Origin: Tenuifilum sp. 4138str
GTDB taxonomy: Bacteria > Bacteroidota > Bacteroidia > Bacteroidales > Tenuifilaceae
NCBI RefSeq assembly: GCF_041102575.1
Contig: NZ_JBGCUE010000009.1
Location: 62,001-126,000 of the forward strand
DNA length: 64,000 nt
Direction: 5' to 3'
Shown here: positions 38,618 to 47,243 of the stretch, piece by piece
Numbering within the stretch: the first letter of the stretch is position 1
Layout of the letters: each line of letters opens with the position of its first letter
Notes under the pieces: generated by a model
Database searches by the model: none
What the model saw: only the letters and a program-made list of their open reading frames with translations
Told to the model about the DNA's origin: nothing
Program-made: the position numbers and the translations under genes

Positions 38618-39828
38618 AAAAAGAGTTGCTTGGCGATAGAGTAGAATTAATTTACGGATTTTCAGTTAGAACTGACAATGAACCAAAAGGTAAATACCCA
38701 GTATATGGTTCTAATGGAATCATTGGTTTTATTGATAGTTTCAAGGTAAAGGGACCTGGTATTATTATTGGAAGAAAAGGAACAGTAGGTGCTGTTACCT
38801 ACTCATCAGAAAACTTTACACCAACTGATACAACTTATTATGTTGCTTTAAAAGACAATACTAAAGACGACCTTAAATTTTGGTATTATTATCTTCAACT
38901 AATTGGATTGGATAAACTAAATTCCCATAGTACAGTGCCAGGTTTAAGCAGAGATTTAGCTTATCTAAAAGAGATTAGAGTTCCAGAAAAAGCTGAGCAA
39001 AAACTTATAGCAGATTTTCTCACAGTTATTGATGATAAGATAGCCTTGAATAAAAGAATCAACACCGAGCTTGAAAACCTTGCCAAGACCATTTACAACT
39101 ATTGGTTTGTTCAGTTTGATTTTCCCAACAATGAAGGCAAACCCTATAAATCCAGTGGCGGTGAAATGGAATGGAATGAGGAATTGAAAATGGAGATACC
39201 GAAGGGATGGAAAACTAAAAGCTTATATGACATTGCTATTTATACGAATGGTTTAGCAATGCAAAAGCATCGTCCAAACGGTGATGAAAAATTGCCTGTC
39301 ATTAAAATCAAGGAAATGAATGAAGGTTATTCAGCTGCAACTGAATACGCCAGACCGGATATTGAAGATGCATACTTAATTCGAGAAGGAGATGTACTTT
39401 TCTCTTGGAGTGCGAGCCTTAATGTCATGATTTGGGCTGATAAAGTTGGAGCACTAAATCAACATATTTTCAAAGTAACATCGGAGTTTTACCCCAGATA
39501 CTATTTCTATCATCAGATTTCAAACTATTTGAATCATTTCAAATTAATGGCTGAGAATAGAAAAACCACAATGGGACATATCACAATAGACCATCTCAAA
39601 GAAAGTAGAATTGTAGTTCCTGATGATGATTCGTTAATTCTTAAATGTGGAGAAAGAATTGAGCCGATTCTTGATTTGATTGTAAAAAACCGAATGACCA
39701 ATATTGATTTAATGGAAGTTCGTGACTTTCTTTTGCCCATGCTAATGAATGGCCAAGTGAAAGTAAAAAGCGAAGCAAAAGAACAATTATCAATAGCAGC
39801 CGAGCCGCAGGTAAAATATGGGAAATGA
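38614..39828 (+). CDS. hsdS: Type I restriction-modification specificity subunit
   Basis: 404 residues. Two target-recognition domains (about 5-125 and 205-355) are each followed by a conserved helical repeat (EQKLIADFLTVIDDKIALNKRIN at about 128-150; distal KCGERIEPILDLIVKNRMTN at about 345-370). YPVYGSNGIIGF and GPGIIIGRKGTVGAV are typical TRD motifs. The two TRDs are unlike each other, so the site is asymmetric and bipartite. Start overlaps hsdM by 4 bp and the stop overlaps the ATPase start by 4 bp, so all three are coupled. Only one hsdS is present; no inverted-repeat switching partner was seen. Confidence 0.94.
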   Translation: MKKELLGDRVELIYGFSVRTDNEPKGKYPVYGSNGIIGFIDSFKVKGPGIIIGRKGTVGAVTYSSENFTPTDTTYYVALKDNTKDDLKFWYYYLQLIGLDKLNSHSTVPGLSRDLAYLKEIRVPEKAEQKLIADFLTVIDDKIALNKRINTELENLAKTIYNYWFVQFDFPNNEGKPYKSSGGEMEWNEELKMEIPKGWKTKSLYDIAIYTNGLAMQKHRPNGDEKLPVIKIKEMNEGYSAATEYARPDIEDAYLIREGDVLFSWSASLNVMIWADKVGALNQHIFKVTSEFYPRYYFYHQISNYLNHFKLMAENRKTTMGHITIDHLKESRIVVPDDDSLILKCGERIEPILDLIVKNRMTNIDLMEVRDFLLPMLMNGQVKVKSEAKEQLSIAAEPQVKYGK

Positions 39829-41327
39829 TTAAAAAGCTATCTATAAAGAACTTTAGAGGTATTGAGGAAGTCAAAGACTTAGAAGTTGACCAATTCAATA
39901 TTTTCATTGGTGACAATGGAACGTCCAAAACTTCTATGCTTGAAGCAATTCATTTTTGCTTTTCACCTTCGTTTCTTTCAGGGAGAATAAAACACACGGA
40001 TTTTCCAAATGGAAACGATAACCCTATAGAAATCATAGTAGAACTTAAAGAGAGCATTAAGGTTGGAATTCCCGATGGCTATGCAGAGCAAGAGATTACG
40101 TGTAACAAAGTGCTTTTACAAATTAAAAAAAGAGAACGTAAAACACCCGGTAAAGTTTTTTCTGACCTCGTAACTTTAAATCATATCTTGATCCCCGACT
40201 TCCCTAAAAACAATGAAGGGTGGTCAATTAAAAGAAAAAATAACAGTGATTTTAATTTTACCGAACGTTCTTTAGGTATCAATCAAATAAGAACCGAAGA
40301 ATTGCCTCGTTCATTCTTTTTTAATAAAGAAAGAGATAGACAAACTCAAAAAGGTTTTAATAGTTCCTTTTCCACCATTATTGATGATTTAAACTGGCGA
40401 TTTTCAAGAAGTGTTAGGAAAGAATCTGAGGAAACAGGAAAGCCAGCCGAAATACTTGGTAAAATTCCTTTACTAACTAACGAAATAGCGGAAAAAGTTG
40501 GAATAAATAAATATGAAGTGTTCAAGGAATTTAATAATAGAACAAAAAAATTTGGACTTGATGAAATTAATCTTACAATATTAGATTCAATAGCACCGTA
40601 TGAATCTGCTTTTCTTTCATCAAAGAAAGATGTTTTAGACCTGCCAATAAAGTATCTGGGTTCGGGAATTGAGATGATTGTCTCACTTCTTTTCCTTGAA
40701 ACACTAGCCACAATGTCAAAAGAAAAACTAATTATCCTTATAGATGAACCAGAATTGCATTTGCATCCAAGACTGCAAGAACAGTTAGCCGACTATCTCT
40801 GGCAAATTTCATCAAGGAAAGACGGACATCAGATTTTTGTTACAACTCATTCTCCTGTGTTCTTTAAAAATTGTGTTGGCAGAAGTGGGGTAAAGACATT
40901 TGTAACAAATAGAGAAGAAAAGACAAACAAGATTTTAATTAACAAAATGACTTTTGCAAATCGTTTATTCCCATGGAGTCCATCTTGGGGTGAAATAAAC
41001 TATTTTGCCTATAAGTATCCAACGATTGAATTTCATGATGAGTTGTATGGATACATACAGGAGAAAACAAAAAAACACTCTGAAAGAGAAATTGATGAAT
41101 ATTTCAATCAATGCGGTATAAAAAGAGAGAAGCAATGGACAAGAGAAATAAAAGGCACACCACAACCAACTATTAGTGTTACTCTCCCTGTTTTTGTCAG
41201 AAACAAGATTCATCATCCTGAAAACCAAACAATGAAAGATATTCTATTTACACAGGAAGAATTAAAACAATCCATTGAAGTTTTAATAGATATTGTAAAG
41301 AATGCTAAAGATTTTATAAATGACTAA
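39825..41327 (+). CDS. OLD/RecF-like AAA ATPase linked to type I RM
   Basis: 500 residues. It opens with KKLSIKNFRGIEEV, the start of SMC/RecF/OLD ATPases. Walker A is GDNGTSKTS (Gly29-Lys35). The signature-like LGSGIEMIVSLLFLE is near 280, and Walker B with the D-loop is LIDEPELHLHPR (Asp307, Glu308), followed by FVTTHSPVFF (switch His). The C-terminal 150 residues show no TOPRIM metal motif that I can identify, so it is not a clear OLD nuclease. Its start overlaps the hsdS stop by 4 bp. ATPases of this kind are found beside type I RM genes (for example R-linked ORFs) and in several defence systems; what it does here is unknown. Confidence 0.85.
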   Translation: MIKKLSIKNFRGIEEVKDLEVDQFNIFIGDNGTSKTSMLEAIHFCFSPSFLSGRIKHTDFPNGNDNPIEIIVELKESIKVGIPDGYAEQEITCNKVLLQIKKRERKTPGKVFSDLVTLNHILIPDFPKNNEGWSIKRKNNSDFNFTERSLGINQIRTEELPRSFFFNKERDRQTQKGFNSSFSTIIDDLNWRFSRSVRKESEETGKPAEILGKIPLLTNEIAEKVGINKYEVFKEFNNRTKKFGLDEINLTILDSIAPYESAFLSSKKDVLDLPIKYLGSGIEMIVSLLFLETLATMSKEKLIILIDEPELHLHPRLQEQLADYLWQISSRKDGHQIFVTTHSPVFFKNCVGRSGVKTFVTNREEKTNKILINKMTFANRLFPWSPSWGEINYFAYKYPTIEFHDELYGYIQEKTKKHSEREIDEYFNQCGIKREKQWTREIKGTPQPTISVTLPVFVRNKIHHPENQTMKDILFTQEELKQSIEVLIDIVKNAKDFIND

Positions 41328-41336
41328 CTTTGCAGT

Positions 41337-42467
41337 ATGGCAAATGAAATAAATATAAATCCCAACATCCTTACCTGGGCTATTACCCGGGCTGGGTATG
41401 ATGTGCCTACATTTGCTGAAAAATTTCCAAAAATATTAAAGTGGCTGGAAGGACAAAAGAAGCCTACTGTAAAGCAGTTGGAGGAATTTTCTAAGAAGGT
41501 TTATTTGCCTTTTGGTTATCTGTTTTTGCCACAGCCGCCACAAGAAAGACTCCCCATTCCGTTTTTCCGCACCAACGGAAATCAAGGAGACCACATCAGC
41601 ATCAATGTGTATGATACCATTTTGCTTTTGCAGCAAAGGCAGGATTGGTTGAAAAACTATTTACAGGACAATGATTTTCAGCCTTTACCCTTTGTTGGTA
41701 AATTCAGGAACAGCAATGATGTAACTGCCATAGTTGCGGACATTCGTCAAACCCTACAACTACCTGAAAATTGGGCAAGTCAATTCAAAACTTGGCAGGA
41801 AGCCCAAGACCATTTGGTTCTGCATATTGAAGACAAAGGAATCATTACCATATTCAACGGAATAGTTGAAAACAACACCCACCGACCCATTCCTGTTGAC
41901 GAGTGCAGAGGTTTTGTTTTGGTAGATGAATATGCTCCTTTCATGTTCGTAAACAATTCCGATTTTAAGTCTGCTCAGATGTTCACTATAGTGCATGAGT
42001 TAGCACACATTTGGACAGGGCACAGTGCAGGTTTCGATTTCAGAAGATTGCAACCAGCCAACGACCCGATTGAAATGCTGTGCGATAAAGTAGCCGCTGA
42101 ATTTTTAGTCCCTGCACAGGAATTTGATGAAGTATGGAATCACAGACCCAATAATTTCGCTTATGCTTCCCGATATTTCAAAGTGAGTGAAATTGTTATT
42201 GCACGCAGGGCATTAGACACAGGCAAAATCAGCAGACCGCAATTTTTTGATTTCTACGAAGAATATTCCAATCGGGAATTTGCCAAAAAAGAAAGTCAAG
42301 GCTCTGGTGGCGACTTTTACGCAACAACAAAAAAACGTATCAGTATCACATTTGCCAGTCATGTTCATCAGGCTGTAAAATCTGGTAGTTTATTATATCG
42401 TGATGCCTATAAACTTACGGGCTTAAAAGGCGACACGTTTGAAAATTTCTTCTCTAAACACTTGTAG
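41337..42467 (+). CDS. ImmA/IrrE-family metallopeptidase
   Basis: 376 residues. A helical N-terminal part (residues 5-60, EKFPKILKWLEGQKKPTVKQLEEFSKKV) resembles a short XRE-like DNA-binding or helical domain. The peptidase core has the zinc motif HELAH (His220, Glu221, His224) followed by a Glu-rich helix MLCDKVAAEFLVPAQEFD with the third ligand. ImmA/IrrE enzymes cleave repressors or antitoxin-like proteins. The gene begins 9 bp after the ATPase stop and ends 5 bp before the DUF4411 start. ImmA-like proteins next to DUF4411 genes have been proposed as toxin-antitoxin-like pairs in comparative surveys; the target is unknown. Confidence 0.9.
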   Translation: MANEININPNILTWAITRAGYDVPTFAEKFPKILKWLEGQKKPTVKQLEEFSKKVYLPFGYLFLPQPPQERLPIPFFRTNGNQGDHISINVYDTILLLQQRQDWLKNYLQDNDFQPLPFVGKFRNSNDVTAIVADIRQTLQLPENWASQFKTWQEAQDHLVLHIEDKGIITIFNGIVENNTHRPIPVDECRGFVLVDEYAPFMFVNNSDFKSAQMFTIVHELAHIWTGHSAGFDFRRLQPANDPIEMLCDKVAAEFLVPAQEFDEVWNHRPNNFAYASRYFKVSEIVIARRALDTGKISRPQFFDFYEEYSNREFAKKESQGSGGDFYATTKKRISITFASHVHQAVKSGSLLYRDAYKLTGLKGDTFENFFSKHL

Positions 42468-42472
42468 CCCGA

Positions 42473-42973
42473 ATGCCGGTATATGTCTTAGATAGCAACT
42501 TTTTTATTCAGGCTCATCGGTTCCACTATCCGATAGACGTTGCTGCGGGATTTTGGAAAAAGGTTCGACAATTAGCAGAAGAAGGCAGAGTTATCAGTAT
42601 TGACAAGGTAAAGAAAGAGCTTTACGACAAAAACGATGCACTTGAAGACTGGTGCAGAAATAATTTACCCGAAGACTTTTTTAAAGACACATCAGTAGTA
42701 ATGGGTGCTTATGCCCAAGTGACAGGTTGGGCAATGTCGAGAAGTGGGCATTACTTACCAAATGCCTTAAATGAATTTCTGAATGCAGACGAAGCAGATG
42801 CTTTCCTTGTAGCTTATTGCCTTGCTGACAACGCTAATAGATTTGTAGTTACACAAGAAGTAAGCGAACCCAACAGACAGAACAAAGTAAAAATACCAGA
42901 TGCTTGTATTGCTTTGAATGTTTCGTATGTAAACACCATTGAAATGTTCAGACAATTAGGTGAAACATTTTAG
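42473..42973 (+). CDS. DUF4411 PIN-like protein
   Basis: 166 residues. The first strand YVLDSNFFIQAHRF and the acidic set Asp7, Glu49, Asp106/Asp109 and Asp143 match the layout of PIN-like nucleases (about four acidic metal ligands). These proteins (DUF4411) often sit beside ImmA/IrrE-family genes and are suspected RNA-cleaving toxins. Start is 5 bp after the ImmA-family stop, so translation is coupled. It is the last gene of the island; after it the plus-strand run of island genes ends and core gene ispE is reached on the other strand. Confidence 0.85.
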   Translation: MPVYVLDSNFFIQAHRFHYPIDVAAGFWKKVRQLAEEGRVISIDKVKKELYDKNDALEDWCRNNLPEDFFKDTSVVMGAYAQVTGWAMSRSGHYLPNALNEFLNADEADAFLVAYCLADNANRFVVTQEVSEPNRQNKVKIPDACIALNVSYVNTIEMFRQLGETF

Positions 42974-43103
42974 CCCCGCAATAGTCAAAAGTATGTATGC
43001 CCTGTTGTCGAGAAATTGCACTGAGCATATAACCCATTAAATCGACTCACTGTATCCAATAAAAAAACATTTTTCTACCAACCATCACCCAATCCGCTTA
43101 CGC

Positions 43104-43925
43104 TTACATTTCAGAGGTATGCGTAAAATACTCATTAAATGCATCAGGAATTGCGGGTTTGCTTTTAAATATTCCGAACACTGTAGAGCCACTGCCGGAC
43201 ATGGATGCGTAAACCGCTCCCATGCTGTAAAGTTCTTCCTTTACCCTTTCAATTAACGGATACTTTGGGAAAACGGTTTTCTCAAAATCGTTAACTAATC
43301 TGTTTGGCCAATCGTTTACTGGTAGGTTAACAATGTTGCCTATGGGGTTTTCCCAAGGTTTGGGGTTGCTACCCTCATAGGCCTCCCTGGTGCTTACATG
43401 GATACCCGGATTAACCAGCAAAATCCAGTAACCAGTTAGATTAATGCTTATGGGCTCAAGCTGCTCGCCGCGGCCCCTGCCAATAGCGGGCGTGTTATGC
43501 ACAAAGAACGGGCAATCGCTACCTAACTCCAAAGCCAACGGTAGAAGATTTTCTGGGCTAAGCGGCTTGTTCAGAAAGGTATTCAAGGCTCTCAAAGCAA
43601 ATGCGGCATCGGCCGAGCCGCCACCTAACCCTGCCCCCATGGGTATGAGCTTATGCAGGTGCATCCTAACATGGGGCATTCCGTAACGCTGCGCAAGAAG
43701 GCGGAAAGTCTTAACACACAGGTTGTTCTCGGTATCGCAATCAATGCCTATTCCGGTTTGGGTGAATTCAATGGTGTTCACCTCGCCATCGGTTGCCACT
43801 ACCTCAAGAATATCGCATAATCCCTTTACAGGGTAAAACAGAGTTTCAATATCGTGATAGCCATCGGGGCGCTTACGCACTATGTTTAAACCCAGATTAA
43901 CCTTGGCATTTGGAAACAGAATCAT
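43104..43925 (-). CDS. ispE: 4-diphosphocytidyl-2-C-methyl-D-erythritol kinase
   Basis: 273 residues. GHMP-kinase family: FPNAKVNLGLNI at the start with the substrate Lys/Asn, ATP loop PMGAGLGGGSADAA near residue 90, and C-terminal SMSGSGSTVFGIF, the conserved GHMP motif 3. It phosphorylates CDP-ME in the MEP isoprenoid pathway. Other MEP genes are not in the window. Together with the downstream core genes it marks the right edge of the island. A -7 box (TAACTTTG) lies 22 bp upstream of its ATG. Confidence 0.96.
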   Translation of the reverse strand: MILFPNAKVNLGLNIVRKRPDGYHDIETLFYPVKGLCDILEVVATDGEVNTIEFTQTGIGIDCDTENNLCVKTFRLLAQRYGMPHVRMHLHKLIPMGAGLGGGSADAAFALRALNTFLNKPLSPENLLPLALELGSDCPFFVHNTPAIGRGRGEQLEPISINLTGYWILLVNPGIHVSTREAYEGSNPKPWENPIGNIVNLPVNDWPNRLVNDFEKTVFPKYPLIERVKEELYSMGAVYASMSGSGSTVFGIFKSKPAIPDAFNEYFTHTSEM

Positions 43926-43947
43926 TGTTTTAGCATAATTTACTTCA

Positions 43948-43955
43948 CAAAGTTA
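43948..43955 (-). promoter_or_regulatory. Putative -7 box (TAACTTTG) for ispE
   Basis: Reads TAACTTTG on the minus strand, an exact TAnnTTTG match, 22 bp upstream of the ispE ATG. No -33 match. Confidence 0.42.
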
Positions 43956-44055
43956 ATACTTAGGCGGTGTTATCATCGTTACATTTAGAGCTAAAGTGAA
44001 ATATGGTTTTACTTTTTGGAACAGCAATCCGAAAAGTCGCTTTAAAAATAATGGT

Positions 44056-44063
44056 TACCTTTG
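44056..44063 (+). promoter_or_regulatory. Putative -7 box (TACCTTTG) for the PorT-like gene
   Basis: Exact match to TAnnTTTG, 27 bp before the ATG at 44091. Between it and the gene is a four-codon ATG frame ending one codon before the gene start; it is probably not meaningful. Confidence 0.42.
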
Positions 44064-44090
44064 CAAGGTAAGACAAAAAATGATGAAACA

Positions 44091-44756
44091 ATGAAGTTGA
44101 ATAGCCTTACACTCTCAATCGGTTTAATTCTAATTGGTAATCAGCTGTCAAATGCCCAGCAATACAGCTTTGGAGTATTTGCTGACCCGCAACTATCGTG
44201 GTTCAACTCCGATACCAAACGTTACGATCCCAACGGCCCTGTTGTGGGCTTAAACATTGGCTTTACAGCCGATAAATTCTTTGCCAAACGGTACGCCTTT
44301 TCCTCAGGACTCTCGGTTAACGCCCTTGGCGGGAATATCAGGCTTATGCAATCCACCTATACCCTGAAAACTATCGATAGCACCTACAACATCGCCATTG
44401 GCGACAATATCAAATTCAAATCGCAATACCTTACGCTGCCCATTGGCTTTAAGTTTCGGACAAACCAGATTGGCTATACCACATACTTTGCCAATGTTGG
44501 CGTTAGCGGAAGCCTCAGAATAAGAAGCTACGCATGGAACGAAACCAACCAAGTTGACCGTGAAACCACCAAAACCGATATGGCATGGGGGTTTGCCTCA
44601 TACCAAATAGGAATTGGAGGTGAATACTCACTCGGCGGCGAGAGCGCCATTCTGTTTGGCATAACCTGGTGCGATGGTTTAACCAGAATTATCGAACTGC
44701 CTAACTCAACCATTACATCGCAAAGCCTATCGTTGAAGGTTGGTATAATTTTTTAA
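44091..44756 (+). CDS. PorT-like outer-membrane beta-barrel protein
   Basis: 221 residues from the ATG at 44091 (a TTG start 30 bp upstream is disfavoured). A signal peptide ends in LSNAQQ. The rest is alternating hydrophobic strands with turns, for example YSFGVFADPQLSWF, GLNIGFTADKFF and QYLTLPIGFKF, as in PorT-family outer-membrane barrels of about eight strands; the final residues LSLKVGIIF end in Phe as usual for barrels. PorT itself is a T9SS component, but small barrels of this kind are numerous in Bacteroidota and it is not certain that this is PorT. The nadE gene begins 16 bp downstream, so it may share a transcript. Confidence 0.75.
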   Translation: MKLNSLTLSIGLILIGNQLSNAQQYSFGVFADPQLSWFNSDTKRYDPNGPVVGLNIGFTADKFFAKRYAFSSGLSVNALGGNIRLMQSTYTLKTIDSTYNIAIGDNIKFKSQYLTLPIGFKFRTNQIGYTTYFANVGVSGSLRIRSYAWNETNQVDRETTKTDMAWGFASYQIGIGGEYSLGGESAILFGITWCDGLTRIIELPNSTITSQSLSLKVGIIF

Positions 44757-44772
44757 CTCTGGATAATACAAA

Positions 44773-46440
44773 ATGAAAGTAGCGCTTGCACAGCTGAACT
44801 ACACCATTGGTCACTTTGACAGTAATGCCGATAAAATAATTGCATCGATAAACCGGGCTAAAGCCGACGGTGCAAGGTTAGTTGTATTCTCGGAGCTATC
44901 GGTGTGTGGATATCCACCCCACGATTTGCTCACCCACAAGCATTTTGTGGATAAGAGCATAGCTACCGTAAACCAGATTGCACAGCAATGCAATGGAATT
45001 TATGCTATAGTTGGGGTCCCCAGCATCAATACTGATACTACGGGCAAGTTGCTTTTTAACTCCGCATACCTTTTGGGCGAGGGAAAAGTGCTGGATGTTT
45101 ACCACAAAACACTACTTCCTGATTACGATATTTTTGATGAGTATCGCTACTTTGAGCCCAACCCCGGCAACTACCGGGTTGCCGAAATTGATGGAATAAA
45201 AATAGCCATAACCATATGCGAGGATATTTGGGATGACCAGCCCACCACTACAGCTTTTTCCAGAAGCAAGCTTTACCGCGATGCGCCCATGAATCACCTG
45301 GTAAAGTTGAACCCCGATATGGTGATAAACATATCGGCTTCGCCATTCAGCTACAACGTTGAGGAGCGCAGGTTACAGGTTTTCCAAAGCAATGTGGCAA
45401 GGTATTCCAAGCCCGTAATATATGTAAACCAGGTTGGAGGTAATGCCGATCTGCTTTTCGATGGTGGCTCCATGGTAGTGAACGCCGGGGGCGATATCAT
45501 AGTAAAGCTGAAAAGCTTTGAGGAAGATTTTAGGGTAATTGACACCAACGTATTGGAGCGCAACCAATCCATATCCCCTGAAATATCGGCAACTTCAGAA
45601 CAACGGATTGAGCGTATTCACAATGCCTTGGTTATGGGCATTAGGGATTACTTCGGTAAGTTAGGGTTTACAAAGGCCACCCTTGGGCTTTCAGGCGGTA
45701 TCGACTCGGCAGTTGTGTTAGCCCTTGCTGCACAGGCTCTTGATGTTAACAACATCCGTGTTCTGCTGATGCCATCGCAGTACTCATCGCGGCACTCCAT
45801 TGACGATGCTGTGGCGCTTGCGCAAAAACTTGGCGTGCAATACGACATAGTTTCCATACAGCCCATTTTTGAGTCGTTTAAAAGCCAGCTAAGCTCTATT
45901 TTTGAGGGTAAACCCGAGGATATCACCGAGGAGAATATACAGGCAAGGGTTCGGGGAACCCTGTTAATGGCCATCTCCAACAAGTTTGGTCATTTACTGC
46001 TGAACACCAGCAATAAGAGCGAGGCTGCCGTGGGTTACGGTACGCTTTACGGCGATATGTGCGGTGCGCTTAGCGTTTTAGGCGATGTTTACAAAACCGA
46101 TGTTTACAGGCTGGCCAACTACATTAACCGCAACGATGAAATAATCCCTATAAACACCATCCAAAAACCGCCTTCGGCAGAGCTCCGACCCGACCAAAAG
46201 GATTCCGACTCGCTCCCACCCTATGAAATACTTGACCCCATTCTTTTTGCATACATTGAGCAAGGCCTCTCCGCCGAAGAAATTGTAGGTTTAGGCTTCC
46301 CCAGCGATACGGTAAACCGTACCCTAAGGCTTGTTAACATGAATGAGTATAAGCGCTACCAGTCGCCACCAATACTTAGGGTTTCATCAAAGGCGTTTGG
46401 CTATGGACGGAAAATGCCCTTGGTTACTAAATGGAGCTAA
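44773..46440 (+). CDS. nadE: Glutamine-hydrolysing NAD+ synthase
   Basis: 555 residues. N-terminal nitrilase-type glutaminase: MKVALAQLNYTIG, VFSELSVCGYPPHD with the catalytic Glu, and ITICEDIWDD with the nucleophilic Cys; a conserved Lys (HKTLLPDY) completes the triad. The C-terminal synthetase (about 285 onward) contains the ATP-PPase P-loop LSGGIDSAV. It amidates deamido-NAD+ with glutamine ammonia, the last step of NAD+ synthesis. Full length and without defects. It lies between the PorT-like gene and the Crp/Fnr gene on the same strand. Confidence 0.97.
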   Translation: MKVALAQLNYTIGHFDSNADKIIASINRAKADGARLVVFSELSVCGYPPHDLLTHKHFVDKSIATVNQIAQQCNGIYAIVGVPSINTDTTGKLLFNSAYLLGEGKVLDVYHKTLLPDYDIFDEYRYFEPNPGNYRVAEIDGIKIAITICEDIWDDQPTTTAFSRSKLYRDAPMNHLVKLNPDMVINISASPFSYNVEERRLQVFQSNVARYSKPVIYVNQVGGNADLLFDGGSMVVNAGGDIIVKLKSFEEDFRVIDTNVLERNQSISPEISATSEQRIERIHNALVMGIRDYFGKLGFTKATLGLSGGIDSAVVLALAAQALDVNNIRVLLMPSQYSSRHSIDDAVALAQKLGVQYDIVSIQPIFESFKSQLSSIFEGKPEDITEENIQARVRGTLLMAISNKFGHLLLNTSNKSEAAVGYGTLYGDMCGALSVLGDVYKTDVYRLANYINRNDEIIPINTIQKPPSAELRPDQKDSDSLPPYEILDPILFAYIEQGLSAEEIVGLGFPSDTVNRTLRLVNMNEYKRYQSPPILRVSSKAFGYGRKMPLVTKWS

Positions 46441-46518
46441 ATAGCCCGTAAATATTAAAAAACACAACCATCCATGCTAAAATTATGTTAATTTTATGTT
46501 TGAAAGCATAAAATGACG

Positions 46519-46526
46519 TATTTTTG
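46519..46526 (+). promoter_or_regulatory. Putative -7 box (TATTTTTG) for the Crp/Fnr gene
   Basis: Exact TAnnTTTG match ending only 8 bp before the ATG at 46535, with TTTG at 46499-46502 (16 bp spacing, shorter than the usual 19-21). A start at the usual distance from this box would give a nearly leaderless mRNA. Confidence 0.45.
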
Positions 46527-46534
46527 AAAAAAAA

Positions 46535-47242
46535 ATGTCCAGAAATTCCTACAACATCGATATTGAAAGCGTATTTGAAGGGGTGTGCGGACTTTTCCCT
46601 AACCTAAAACCAGAGGAAAGGGAGATAATGCGCAATAATATCACCTGTCAGTATTTCCGCAAGGGTGAGATAATTTACAAGGAAGGCGATACCCCACAGG
46701 GTTTGGTATGCCTCTCAAAGGGGAAAGTAAAGCTTTACAAGGAGGGAGTTGGCGGTCGCGACCAGATTGTTCGCATGGCCAAGCCTATCGGTTTTATAGG
46801 ATACAGGGCATTATTTGCTGAGGAGAACTACTCCGCTACAGCCGAAGCTCTTGAGGATTCCGTGGTGTGCATCATTGAAAAGAATGCCTTTATGGGGATT
46901 CTCCGGAACAACGCTGAACTTACGCTAAACATTCTCAAATCGGTTGCCACTGAGCTGGGATTCTCCACCAACCGCACCGTAACCCTAACCCAAAAGCATA
47001 TCCGTGGACGGTTGGCTGAATCACTTATATTCCTGCGCGATACCTACGGGCTTGAGGACGACGGTAAAACCATAAAGGTTTACCTATCGCGCGAGGATTT
47101 GGCAAACCTCTCCAACATGACTACCTCAAACGCAATCAGAACCCTTTCGGGCTTTGCTGAGGAAGGTGTAATTGAACTTGACGGTCGCAGGATAAAAATC
47201 CTTGACCATCACAGGTTGGAACGCATTAGCGATTTGGGATAG
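46535..47242 (+). CDS. Crp/Fnr-family transcription regulator
   Basis: 235 residues. Cyclic-nucleotide-binding-like beta-roll in residues 15-130 (FRKGEIIYKEGDTPQGLVC). Helix-turn-helix in residues 150-225: LSREDLANLSNMTTSNAIRTLSGFAEEGVIEL. The beta-roll lacks the Cys cluster of FNR, so oxygen sensing through an iron-sulfur cluster is unlikely. It probably binds an effector such as a nucleotide and controls stress or metabolism genes. The gene ends one base before the convergent murF-alr stop. Confidence 0.92.
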   Translation: MSRNSYNIDIESVFEGVCGLFPNLKPEEREIMRNNITCQYFRKGEIIYKEGDTPQGLVCLSKGKVKLYKEGVGGRDQIVRMAKPIGFIGYRALFAEENYSATAEALEDSVVCIIEKNAFMGILRNNAELTLNILKSVATELGFSTNRTVTLTQKHIRGRLAESLIFLRDTYGLEDDGKTIKVYLSREDLANLSNMTTSNAIRTLSGFAEEGVIELDGRRIKILDHHRLERISDLG

Positions 47243-47243
47243 G

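Noticed and set aside
38614-39828. Phase-variable hsdS inversion system
   Set aside because: Only one hsdS gene is present, with no recombinase or inverted partner sequence in the island.
32643-43103. Attachment sites at the island edges
   Set aside because: No direct repeat longer than chance was found between the left and right edges by eye and no integrase is present.
44061-44090. Upstream extension of the PorT-like gene from a TTG start
   Set aside because: The extension would start inside the -7 box TACCTTTG and place charged residues before the signal peptide.
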